Below, piece after piece: positions 1 through 7,353 of a DNA stretch of 64,000 bases. Every line of letters starts with the position of its first letter. The stretch's first letter is position 1. Source of the stretch: Desertimonas flava. Its GTDB lineage: Bacteria; Actinomycetota; Acidimicrobiia; Acidimicrobiales; Ilumatobacteraceae. The stretch spans positions 1 to 64,000 of the forward strand of contig NZ_QKYK01000023.1 in the NCBI RefSeq assembly GCF_003426815.1, given 5' to 3'. A program made the translations under genes and the position numbers. The notes beneath the pieces are model-generated. The model had not been told where the DNA came from, did no database searches, and saw only the letters and a program-made list of their open reading frames with translations.

Positions 1-347
1 ATCTGGATGCGGTCGATGTGGAGACCATGGTGTTCGACGGTCATTTCCGGGCCATCGAGAAGTCCGATGCCCGCACGTTCACCGGGGCGTTGCGCCGGGC
101 GATTCAAGTGCGTGATCGACACTGTCAACACCCCGACGGTTGTGACGCCCCAATCGACGTGTGCGATGTCGACCACATCGTGCCGGTCCACGCCAGCGGA
201 GACAACTCGCAGGACAACGGCCGGTTGATGTGCCGGTTCCACAATCGCATCACCCCCACCTACTGCACCCCACCACCAGCCGACCCCGCCCACGACACAC
301 GCACCCACACACCGAACCTGCTGCCCAACCCGCCACCACGACGCTGA
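1..347 (+). CDS. HNH endonuclease-domain protein, C-terminal end (DUF222/13E12 type)
   Basis: The reading frame is open from the window edge (codons from base 3), so only the last ~114 codons are seen. They hold an HNH nuclease fold: a CxxxxxxC pair (RHCQHPDGC), then CDVDHIVP with the catalytic His, then the Asn/His end NGRLMCRFHNR. This matches the C-terminal HNH domain of the actinobacterial DUF222/13E12 family, which occurs in many copies per genome. A complete relative is at 42113-43645. The Pro/Thr-rich tail after the HNH domain is unstructured. It converges on the FAD oxidoreductase gene across a repeat array. The target of these nucleases is unknown; they are often treated as selfish or repeat-like genes. 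Confidence 0.85.
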   Translation, partial: LDAVDVETMVFDGHFRAIEKSDARTFTGALRRAIQVRDRHCQHPDGCDAPIDVCDVDHIVPVHASGDNSQDNGRLMCRFHNRITPTYCTPPPADPAHDTRTHTPNLLPNPPPRR

Positions 348-364
348 CCGTCAGATGGGGCCCT

Positions 365-427
365 TCGAAACCGTGTCAACTGTCGAAACCGTGTCAACTG
401 TCGAAACCGTGTCAGCTGTCGAAACCG
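365..427. repeat. 18-bp tandem repeat, 3.5 copies, covering the oxidoreductase stop codon
   Basis: The unit tcgaaaccgtgtcaactg occurs at 365-382, 383-400 and 401-418 (one mismatch), with nine more bases at 419-427. The third copy holds the last codons and TGA stop (412-414, minus strand) of the oxidoreductase. The other copies repeat that gene end beyond the stop, and because 18 is a multiple of three they give two further in-frame TGA codons. Confidence 0.95.
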
Positions 428-1857
428 AGGCCGAGGCGATCGAGCGTGCGGAGCCACAGGTTGCGCTTGCCGGTGTGGTCCTCCCGGTCGAGCGACCAGC
501 GGGTGGCCTGGATCCCGGCGAACCGGAACGGCTCGGGAGGGAACGGCACCGGCTTCTTGCGGACGAACTCGGTGTCGGTGGCCTCGCTGCGGCGGCCGTC
601 GAGCAGATCGAGCATCACGCTCGCCCCGAAGCGGGTGGACGCCACGCCGAGCCCTGTGTAGCCGAGGGCGTAGCTCACGCGCCCCGACATCGCCGTGCCC
701 CAGAACACGCAGAAGCGGCTGCATGTGTCGATCACTCCGCCCCAGATGTGGCTGAACCGCACGTCGTCGAGCTGCGGGAAGGTCTCGAAGAAGTGGCGGC
801 TCAGCTTGGCCCACGTCGCCGGCCGGCTCTCGAGCTCGACCGACACCTTGCCCCGCCAGTAGTAGACGACGTCGTAGCCGCCCCACAGGATGCGGTTGTC
901 CTCGGTGAGCCGGTAGTAGTGGAACTGGTTGGGGATGTCGCTGAGGCCCTGCCGGCCGGACCAGCCGATGCGGTCGAGCTGTTCGGGGGTGAGCGGCTCG
1001 GTGACCATGCAGTAGTCGTACACCGGGGCGATGTAGTGGCCGATGCGGCGCAGCAGCGGCGGGAAGGCGTTGGTGCCGAGGGCGACGCGGGCGGCGCGGA
1101 TCTTGCCGAGCGGCGTGGTGACGAGCACTCCGACGCCGTCCCGCTCGATGTTGGTCGCCTTGGTGTCCTCGTAGATGCGTACACCGAGTGACTCGGCCGC
1201 GGCCTTCATACCCCACACGAGTCGTGCCGGATCGACGAGCGCAGCCCGACCCTTGCGCCAGAGGCCGCCGGTGTAGGTGGGTGAGTTGATCTGGGCCCGC
1301 ATCTGGTCGGCGTCGAGCAGCTCGACGTCCTGGCCGAGCTGCGTGAGATGTTCGTAGTCGTCGCGCAGCTCGTCGAAGTAGGAGGCCGCGTGCGACGTGG
1401 TGGCCACGTCGATGACGCCGGTGCGCTCGTAGTCGCAGTCGATGCCGTACCGGGCGATGGCCGCTTCGATCTCGTTGAGGTTCTCCAGCCCGAGCCGCTC
1501 GAGCAGCTCGATCTCGTCGGGGAAGCGTTCCTGGCCGTTGGCGATGCCGTGGGTGAGGCTCGACTCCATGAAGCCGCCGTTGCGGCCGCTGGCCGCCGAG
1601 CCGACTTCGGCGGCGTCGATCAGCACGACGTCACGAGAGGGGTCGCGCTCCTTGGCGATGATCGCCGTCCAGAGTCCGGTGTAGCCACCGCCGACGATGC
1701 ACAGGTCGCACGATTCGGTGCGGACCAGCGTCGGGTTGGACTCGGGTTCGTCGGCGTCGTCGTACCAGTAGGGGTACAGATCGGCGTCGGCGATCGCGTC
1801 GAGGCACTGCTGCTCGGTCGGGTCGACGTCGGATGTGCCGGTCGGGTCGCCGGTCAT
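412..1857 (-). CDS. FAD-dependent amine/amino-acid oxidoreductase (DAO family)
   Basis: 481 residues. Near the N-terminus is the Rossmann FAD motif CIVGGGYTGLWTA, followed ~35 residues on by an acidic residue (VVLIDAAEVG) and the DAO-family stretch SAASGRNGGF. The C-terminal half has the family's substrate-domain features (HIWGGVID, GLGVASTRFGA). The closest type is the FAD oxidoreductase group that includes gamma-glutamylputrescine oxidase, so it probably oxidises an amine or amino acid in the cytosol; the substrate is not readable. I start at ATG 1857; a longer in-frame start at 1932 would overlap the divergent kinase gene. The last codons are duplicated in an 18-bp tandem array. Confidence 0.85.
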   Translation of the reverse strand: MTGDPTGTSDVDPTEQQCLDAIADADLYPYWYDDADEPESNPTLVRTESCDLCIVGGGYTGLWTAIIAKERDPSRDVVLIDAAEVGSAASGRNGGFMESSLTHGIANGQERFPDEIELLERLGLENLNEIEAAIARYGIDCDYERTGVIDVATTSHAASYFDELRDDYEHLTQLGQDVELLDADQMRAQINSPTYTGGLWRKGRAALVDPARLVWGMKAAAESLGVRIYEDTKATNIERDGVGVLVTTPLGKIRAARVALGTNAFPPLLRRIGHYIAPVYDYCMVTEPLTPEQLDRIGWSGRQGLSDIPNQFHYYRLTEDNRILWGGYDVVYYWRGKVSVELESRPATWAKLSRHFFETFPQLDDVRFSHIWGGVIDTCSRFCVFWGTAMSGRVSYALGYTGLGVASTRFGASVMLDLLDGRRSEATDTEFVRKKPVPFPPEPFRFAGIQATRWSLDREDHTGKRNLWLRTLDRLGLGFDS

Positions 1858-1913
1858 GGGTATCACGCTCGTTCGTGGCTTCGCGGTTGCTGCGAGTGTA
1901 GGAGACTGCCACC

Positions 1914-2737
1914 GTGGAGATCGGGGAGGCACCGGAGCGCGTGCCGGGCGAGCGCGTCGGCAGCGGCCGCGAGGCCGAGGTCTTCGTCTACGGCGACGGT
2001 GAGGTCCTCAAGCTGCTCCGTCCCGGCAACGACCCGGGTCGTGCGGACGTCGAGGCCGCGGTGCTCGGCGCGCTCGAGGCGGCCGGCTACACGCGCCCCG
2101 CCAACGTGGTGTCGTCACGATCGACGGGCGGCGCGGGCTCGTCATGACGCGTGTCGACGGGAACGATCTCCTGACTGCGCTCGCCCGGAACCCGTTTCTG
2201 CTCGGCACGGTCGCCCGAGTGCTGGCGGTTCGTCAGGCCGAGTTGCACGACATCGTCGCTCCACCGGGGCTGCCGGCACTGTCCGACGCGCTGCGGGATC
2301 GCATCACCGTCGCCGGACCGCTGCCCGACGATCTCCGCCGTCGGAGCCTCCAATTGCTCGACACGTTGGACGGCGGTGACCGGCTGTGCCACGGCGACCT
2401 CCACCCGGGCAACCTGGTCGGTCCTCCCCGCGCCCCGACCGTGATCGACTGGGCCGGCGCGACACGAGGTCCTCCGGTGGCCGACGTTGCCCGCACGCAG
2501 CTCTTGCTCCGCGAGGGCGTCGTTCCTGACGAGGCGCCGCCGATGATCCGGATGCTCGCCCCGCGACTGCGGGGCCTGCTCGCCGCTCGTCACCTGAATC
2601 TCACGCGGCGCCGCCGGCCGATCGATGTACACCTCTTCGAGCGCTGGACCGTGGTCTGGGCGGCGGCGCGTCTGGCCGAGGACGTCGAGCCCGAACACCC
2701 GGCGATGTTGCGCCGCGTCCGTGCCTGGTCCGCCTGA
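1914..2737 (+). pseudogene. Aminoglycoside phosphotransferase (APH)-family kinase, frameshifted
   Basis: Two overlapping frames make one protein. The first (GTG 1914, behind an AGGAG site at 1900-1904) gives the N-lobe: GSGREAEVFVYGDGEVLKLL is the P-loop and ATP-binding Lys. The second, open before its first ATG at 2144, reads VTIDGRRGLVMTRVDG and then the catalytic loop HGDLHPGNLV and metal-binding IDWAGA. The switch lies near 2100-2115 and is explained by one missing base; the downstream frame still encodes family sequence upstream of 2144. All catalytic motifs survive, so this is either a recent single-base deletion or a sequencing error. A programmed shift is less likely because no classical slippery heptamer is evident. 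The substrate is unknown. Confidence 0.75.
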
Positions 2738-2750
2738 TGTTCGCGAGGGG

Positions 2751-2781
2751 TTGACTTCAAGTGTGCTTGAGGTCTTACGGT
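2751..2781 (+). promoter_or_regulatory. MerR/SoxR-type promoter-operator
   Basis: TTGACT (-35, 2751-2756) and TACGGT (-10, 2776-2781) are 19 bases apart, the long spacer typical of MerR-family activated promoters. The spacer holds the dyad GACTTCAAG-N4-CTTGAGGTC (2753-2774), nearly the SoxR consensus CCTCAAG-N4-CTTGAGG. The -10 box is 6 bases before ATG 2788, so the transcript is likely leaderless. No MerR/SoxR gene is in the window. Confidence 0.8.
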
Positions 2782-2787
2782 CGACTC

Positions 2788-3747
2788 ATGACCGCCCAAT
2801 CCGTACTCGCTCGACTCCTCGATGACGAACTGGCCTTCTCGCCCAGCTACCGCGGGTACTTCAGCAACCACCTCGCCATGGAGCTCGCCGCCCTGCAGCG
2901 GCTGGGTGCTCCCGACGGCGTGCTCCGATCGGTGTTCGACGCCCATGCCCGCAACGGTCCCGAAGCGCGCACGGACGGGGAAGTCCTGGCCGAGCGGCTC
3001 CGGGAGGTCGCGTCCGACGGGATCGCCGCGACGGTGCGCGACCGCGCGCCGGCACTCGTCGATGCCCCGGGGACTGCCCTGTTCCACCCGATCATCAGGC
3101 TCGCCTACGGGCTGGATGTCGCCCACGAGGGTCAGGTCGCGGCGGCCCTGCTCGACTGGGAGACCCGCCGTCACGCGCTCCCCGTTCCGGAGCCGTCTGC
3201 GGGTGGTCGCCGGCTCGGCGACATCGCCGCCGTTCTCTCCGCACGCCCGGCGGGGACCTGGCACGAGACGTTCGACCTCGACGGGACCGCCCGCCGCCCC
3301 GAGCTCCGCGAGTCGTTGCGCGACGTGGCGTTCGACCGCGGGACACTCGACGACGTCTCGTCGTTCGCCATCGCCGCCCACATCGCCGCCGACCACTTCA
3401 TCACGCTGCACCTCGTCACCGGCGCACGCGCCATCCGCACCGTGAGCGAATGGGTCGACGACGCCACGGCGGCCCGCCTCGCGGCGCACGCCCTACCCGT
3501 GATGGCGGTCGCCTACGCCGCCGCCGGGGCACCGCGGCTCCCGGGGAGGGCCGAGCTCGACGCCCTGCGCCGGACCTCGCTCCCGTCGCGTGAACAGATC
3601 GCCGAGCGGGCGATCGCCGACCTCGACGCCCACGTGGTCAAGCTTGCCGACGTAGCGCTCGCCGAGGAGGAACGAACGGGTGACCCGCTGTATCGGGTCG
3701 CTGCCGGCCGGGTCGTCGGGCTGCTGGACCGCCCGGCCGCGGTGTGA
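2788..3747 (+). CDS. Questin oxidase-like protein (DUF4243 family)
   Basis: 319 residues. Conserved His-containing stretches, HPIIRLAYGLD in the middle and DHFITLHLVTGARAI towards the C-terminus, match the questin oxidase/AflY-like family (DUF4243), whose fungal members carry out Baeyer-Villiger-type ring cleavage of anthraquinones. Bacterial members have no proven substrate. It is soluble with no signal peptide. The start at ATG 2788 is fixed by the promoter 6 bases upstream. A SoxR-type operator in front fits a response to quinone or redox-cycling compounds. The SDR 46 bases downstream may act with it, though that gene has its own -10-like box. Confidence 0.7.
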   Translation: MTAQSVLARLLDDELAFSPSYRGYFSNHLAMELAALQRLGAPDGVLRSVFDAHARNGPEARTDGEVLAERLREVASDGIAATVRDRAPALVDAPGTALFHPIIRLAYGLDVAHEGQVAAALLDWETRRHALPVPEPSAGGRRLGDIAAVLSARPAGTWHETFDLDGTARRPELRESLRDVAFDRGTLDDVSSFAIAAHIAADHFITLHLVTGARAIRTVSEWVDDATAARLAAHALPVMAVAYAAAGAPRLPGRAELDALRRTSLPSREQIAERAIADLDAHVVKLADVALAEEERTGDPLYRVAAGRVVGLLDRPAAV

Positions 3748-3793
3748 GCTGACCGGCTGCTCGCGGCCGTGCCGGAACGGCTAGAACGGGCGC

Positions 3794-4519
3794 ATGGATC
3801 TGGGTTTGCAGGGCCGCCGAGCTGCAGTGGCCGCGGCATCGGGCGGGTTGGGCTTGGCGTCCGCCCGGGCACTGGCCGCCGAAGGAGCGACGGTCGCGAT
3901 CTGTGGCCGTGACCGACGCCGCATCGACGAGGCGGCGGCCGAGGTCGGTCCAGGCACGATCCCGCTCGTCGTCGACGTGGCGAGCGCCGCCGGTGGTGCG
4001 GCGTTCGTGGCCGCCGCCTCCGAGGCCCTCGGCGGTCTCGACGTACTCGTCACCAACGCCGGCGGACCGCCGGCGGGAAACTTCGCCGACACGGCCGTGG
4101 AGGCCTACCAGGCCGCTCTCGAGCTCAACCTGCTGTCCGTCGTGGGCATGGTGAAGGCTGCCGCGCCGGCCATGCAGGCCCAGGGCTGGGGGCGGATCGT
4201 GGCGATCACGTCGCTCGCGGTGCGCCAGCCGATGCCCAACCTGATCTTGTCGAACACCGCCCGCTCGGGCGCGACCAGCTTCCTCAAGACGGCGGCCCGC
4301 GAGCTCGCCGGCAGCGGGGTGACGGTGAACTCGGTCCAGCCCGGTCTGCACGCCACCGACCGGGTCAAGCAGCTGTACGGCGACGACGCCTCGTTCGGTG
4401 AGATCGGCGATCCCGCCGACTTCGGCGGGATCGTGACGTTCCTGTGCAGCGAGCAGGCCAAGTTCGTCACCGGCCTGCAGCTACACGTGGACGGCGGCGC
4501 CTACCAGGCGCTGCAGTAG
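3794..4519 (+). CDS. Short-chain dehydrogenase/reductase with atypical active site
   Basis: 241 residues with an SDR Rossmann fold: the glycine motif AAASGGLGLASA (usual Thr replaced), CGRD after beta-2, and NAG in VTNAGG. The catalytic Ser is present (IVAITSLAV), but 13 residues on the usual Tyr is Ser and the Lys four further is Arg (LSNTARSG). FabG-like SDRs with this SxxxR signature form a recognised branch, so the gene is probably functional but not as a textbook YxxxK enzyme. The C-terminal GGIVTFLCSEQAKFVTG and VDGG are typical. TAGAAC sits 6 bases before ATG 3794, a leaderless arrangement. Confidence 0.8.
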   Translation: MDLGLQGRRAAVAAASGGLGLASARALAAEGATVAICGRDRRRIDEAAAEVGPGTIPLVVDVASAAGGAAFVAAASEALGGLDVLVTNAGGPPAGNFADTAVEAYQAALELNLLSVVGMVKAAAPAMQAQGWGRIVAITSLAVRQPMPNLILSNTARSGATSFLKTAARELAGSGVTVNSVQPGLHATDRVKQLYGDDASFGEIGDPADFGGIVTFLCSEQAKFVTGLQLHVDGGAYQALQ

Positions 4520-4529
4520 CCGCCGCTAC
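4516..4529. terminator. Bidirectional hairpin between SDR and helicase genes
   Basis: GTAGC-CGCC-GCTAC is a perfect 5-bp stem overlapping the SDR stop codon, in the 19-base spacer between convergent genes. There is no T-tract. Confidence 0.5.
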
Positions 4530-4538
4530 GGTCGCCGG

Positions 4539-5960
4539 TCAGGCCGGCACCAGCCGCACGTCGATCGCCTCGAGGCCCTTCTGGCCGGGACGGATCTCGA
4601 ACTCCACCCGCTGACCGCTGCGCAGGCGCTTGCCCGCCGGAAGGTGGCTGCGGTGGACGAACAGCGACTCGTTCGTGCCGGCGTCGATGAAGCCGTACCC
4701 GCGGGCGCCGTTGTAGGAGCGCACCGTCCCGGTCTGGCGGGTCGACGCGACGACGGGGCGCTGCTGGTCGACCGCTCGCGGCTCGGCCGTGACCGTTGGG
4801 ACGGGCGCGGCGGGCGGCGCCGCCGGCGCCTCGAGGTGGGAGTGGTCGACGTCGGAGACGGACACCGAGATCCCGACGCTGCGCTGGAGCGCCAGAGCGT
4901 CGCGGCGGTCGGCCGGGTCGACGAACGCCACGACCGTGCCGCGGGCACCGGCGCGAGCGGTGCGGCCGGAACGGTGGATGTAGGTCTCGCCGTCGGCGGG
5001 CAGATCGAAGTGGACGACGCCGGCGACGTCGTCCACGTGGACGCCGCGGGCGGCGACGTCGGTGGCCACCAGGGTGGTGACATCGCCCTTGGTGAAGGCG
5101 CGCAGGGCGCGGTCGCGCTGGGGTTGCGAACGGCCGCCGTGGATGGCGGCCGCCGTCGTTCCCGCCCGGTTGAGCTGACGGGCGAGGCGGTCGGCCCCGT
5201 GGCGGGTGCGGCAGAACACGATGGTCGAGCCCATCGATTCGATCGCCGCCGCGGCGACCGCGGCCCGATCGGCACGGGCGACGTTCCAGAACACATGGGT
5301 GGCCGCGCTGACGTCGGGTCGGTCGGAGCCGACGGCGTGGTTCACGGGATCGGTCTGGACCTCGGCGATGAGCTTGGTGACGGCGTTGTTCATCGTCGCC
5401 GAGAAGAGGTGCACCTGGCGGGGGCCGGTGATGAGGCCGAGAATGCGGCGGACCGACGGGAGGAAGCCCATGTCGGCCATGCGGTCGGCCTCGTCGAGGA
5501 CGACCTGCTCCACGCGGTCGAGGCGGATGTCGCCGCTCGCGATGAGGTCCTCGAGACGGCCGGGACAGGCGACGACGAGTTCCGCGCCGTCGGCGAGAGC
5601 CTTGCGCTGCGGGCCGTATCCGACACCGCCGTAGACGGTGGCGACGGCGTGGTTGCGGAGACGGACGTAGGGTCGCAGCTCGTTGGCGATCTGGTCGACG
5701 AGCTCGCGGGTGGGGGCGAGGATCAGCGCGGTCGGGCGACGGTTCGACGCCGACGACAGGCCGGCGACCACGGGGAGACCGAACGCCAGCGTCTTGCCCG
5801 AACCGGTGGGGGCCCGGCCGCACACGTCACGGCCGGCGAGGGCGTCGGCGATGACGGCGGCCTGGATGGGGAAGGGCGCGTCTATGCCGCTCGCGGTCAG
5901 GCGGGCGCAGAAGTCGGACGGCAGGCCGAGTTCGGCGAACCCGGAGACAGGGGAGGTCAT
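4539..5960 (-). CDS. DEAD-box RNA helicase fused to a C-terminal cold-shock domain
   Basis: 473 residues. N-terminal RecA domain: Q-motif region FPIQAAVI, motif I APTGSGKT, Ia PTRELVDQ, motif II DEAD (VVLDEADRMADMG), motif III SAT. Second RecA domain: ATDVAARGVHVDD and HRSGRTARAG. After a Pro/Ala linker (about residues 375-410) comes a ~65-residue cold-shock domain with RNA-binding motifs GYGFI and LFVH. RhlE/CsdA-type helicases usually end in basic tails; here the single-strand-binding module of cold-shock proteins is covalently attached. Expected role: cytosolic RNA unwinding during cold or ribosome assembly. ATG 5960 is chosen because the N-terminal SGFAELGL helix belongs to the family; the longer frame to 6089 does not. 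Confidence 0.92.
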   Translation of the reverse strand: MTSPVSGFAELGLPSDFCARLTASGIDAPFPIQAAVIADALAGRDVCGRAPTGSGKTLAFGLPVVAGLSSASNRRPTALILAPTRELVDQIANELRPYVRLRNHAVATVYGGVGYGPQRKALADGAELVVACPGRLEDLIASGDIRLDRVEQVVLDEADRMADMGFLPSVRRILGLITGPRQVHLFSATMNNAVTKLIAEVQTDPVNHAVGSDRPDVSAATHVFWNVARADRAAVAAAAIESMGSTIVFCRTRHGADRLARQLNRAGTTAAAIHGGRSQPQRDRALRAFTKGDVTTLVATDVAARGVHVDDVAGVVHFDLPADGETYIHRSGRTARAGARGTVVAFVDPADRRDALALQRSVGISVSVSDVDHSHLEAPAAPPAAPVPTVTAEPRAVDQQRPVVASTRQTGTVRSYNGARGYGFIDAGTNESLFVHRSHLPAGKRLRSGQRVEFEIRPGQKGLEAIDVRLVPA

Positions 5961-6121
5961 GGAGTGTGGGCTTTCTGAGTGACGCCGCGCGCGACGTGGG
6001 ACGGCGGCGCGGCCACGGTGGCCGCGAGTTGGCGATGTGGTGAGGTCTCGACAGCGCAATTTGCCGGAGACAACTCGACGATCGCGCACTGACGACGAGT
6101 GCCGTCAGGACGCCCACCCTA

Positions 6122-6158
6122 CCGGCGGGAGGTACCGAACCTCCCCTCCTCCCGCCGG
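6122..6158 (-). terminator. Strong hairpin terminator after the methyltransferase
   Basis: CCGGCGGGAGG (6122-6132) pairs with CCTCCCGCCGG (6148-6158): 11 perfect base pairs with a 15-base loop. It lies 17 bases beyond the methyltransferase stop on the minus strand and upstream of the helicase gene. No T-tract follows, as is common in GC-rich actinobacteria. Confidence 0.7.
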
Positions 6159-6174
6159 CTGCCCGCACCGACCC

Positions 6175-7242
6175 CTACGGCTTGGCTTCGAGGATCAGGT
6201 TGAGCGGGGTCTGGGCGACACGGCGAACCCGATGGAGGCCGGCTTCGGCGAGCACCTCTGTCAACCGGGCCTCGCCGGCCTGCGCGCCGAGACCGAGCCC
6301 GACGTCCTGGGAGAGCGAGTTCGGCGTGCAGACGGCGGAGGAAACGGTGTAGAGCATCGCCGACAGCGGGTTGTCGGCGATGTTCTGATCGCGGCCGTCG
6401 AGGGCGAAGGGCTCGACGAGCATCACGGTGCCGTCCTCGTTGAGGTGCTCCCGGGCGTAGCGGGCGATGCCGACCGGGTCACCCATGTCGTGCAGGCAGT
6501 CGAAGAAGCAGATGAGGTCGAACGTCCCGGGGTAGCTGGTCGCATCGGCGACCTCGAACGTGGTCCGGTCGGACACGCCGGCCTCCGCGGCCCGCTCGCG
6601 GGCCGTTTCGACGGAGGGTCCGTGGAAGTCGAAGCCGGTGATCGAGGCGGCCGGGTACGTCTGGGCGAGGACGATCACCGACGCCCCGTGGCCACAACCG
6701 ACGTCGGCCACGCGGCCGCCCCGGGCGAGGATGTCGGCGACGCCGTCGAGTCCGTCGATCCAGTTCGGCAGCTCGGCCCGATAGCCGGTGCGGAAGAACC
6801 ATTCGGTCCCCGAGAAGAGGCACGGATGGTGATCGCCCCAGCTGAGGCCCCCGTCGCCGCGGAACGCGTCGGCCACCTTCGGCATGTCGATGAACACCGC
6901 CGCGACCGCGTTCATCGCGCGGGCCACGAACGCCGGCGACTCGTCGTCGGCCAGAGCTGCGGCCGCCTCCGGTGTCAACGAGTAGGTGTCGTCCGCCGGA
7001 TCGCGGTGCACCAGGCCGCCCGCCGTCTGCCCGTCGAGCCACTCACGGACGAGCCGTTCGTGGCACCCGGTGCGCGTGGCCAGGTCGGCCGCACGCGCCG
7101 GCCCGCCGGCGTCCAGCTCTCGATACAAGCCGAGCTCGTCGCCCAGCCAGATTCCGAAACAGAGCGCGGCTCCGGTCATGTGGCCGACCAGCTGGCCCAT
7201 CAGTTCCTCGAGCCGCGTCTCGTTGATCTCCGTCGTCGTCAT
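6175..7242 (-). CDS. SAM-dependent methyltransferase with N-terminal winged helix (Rv2258c-like)
   Basis: 355 residues. Residues ~1-110 form a helical/winged-helix dimerisation region (ADLATRTGCHERLVREWLDGQTAGGLV) as in Rv2258c-like and O-methyltransferase families. The class I methyltransferase core follows: motif I RVADVGCGHGASV, motif II SITGFDFHGPSV, DAT/YPGTFDLICFFDCLHDMGD and MLVEPFA. The substrate is unknown. A good GAGGAG ribosome site precedes ATG 7242, but it lies in one arm of an inverted repeat (7251-7276) that could mask it. It is divergent from the ECF sigma gene. Confidence 0.85.
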   Translation of the reverse strand: MTTTEINETRLEELMGQLVGHMTGAALCFGIWLGDELGLYRELDAGGPARAADLATRTGCHERLVREWLDGQTAGGLVHRDPADDTYSLTPEAAAALADDESPAFVARAMNAVAAVFIDMPKVADAFRGDGGLSWGDHHPCLFSGTEWFFRTGYRAELPNWIDGLDGVADILARGGRVADVGCGHGASVIVLAQTYPAASITGFDFHGPSVETARERAAEAGVSDRTTFEVADATSYPGTFDLICFFDCLHDMGDPVGIARYAREHLNEDGTVMLVEPFALDGRDQNIADNPLSAMLYTVSSAVCTPNSLSQDVGLGLGAQAGEARLTEVLAEAGLHRVRRVAQTPLNLILEAKP

Positions 7243-7250
7243 CGGTCGCT

Positions 7251-7276
7251 CCTCTGCGTGATGTTCGATGCAGAGG
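7251..7276 (-). promoter_or_regulatory. Inverted repeat that could sequester the methyltransferase ribosome-binding site
   Basis: CCTCTGC (7251-7257) and GCAGAGG (7270-7276) are perfect inverted arms around 12 bases. On the minus-strand mRNA the 3' arm GCAGAGG overlaps the Shine-Dalgarno GAGGAG, 8 bases before the start codon. It could be an RNA switch hairpin or a protein operator in the divergent region shared with the sigma gene. Confidence 0.55.
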
Positions 7277-7353
7277 AACGGTCCTTCTCGCCGGCGCGGC
7301 GTTACACGCGAATTCGAAAGACCCGCCGAGGGATGGGGCCTACGCTGCGCGCA

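Noticed and set aside
355-1191. Long plus-strand open frame opposite the FAD oxidoreductase
   Set aside because: It is an antisense shadow of a GC-rich gene: no family motifs, codon pattern mirrors the other strand. The same reasoning removes the large antisense frames over the helicase, coxL, hppA, glgP, galT and the membrane-protein gene at 58846.
7275-7303. GGAAC (7275-7279) and CGTT (7300-7303) upstream of the ECF sigma gene as an ECF-type auto-promoter
   Set aside because: The gap is 20 bases, too long for the usual 16-17, and GGAAC is part of the inverted repeat of the opposite-strand leader.
6037-7330. A 630-codon plus-strand frame that would place ~430 residues before the sigma factor
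   Set aside because: The upstream part is antisense to the methyltransferase and has no sigma-family similarity; the real sigma start is at 7354.
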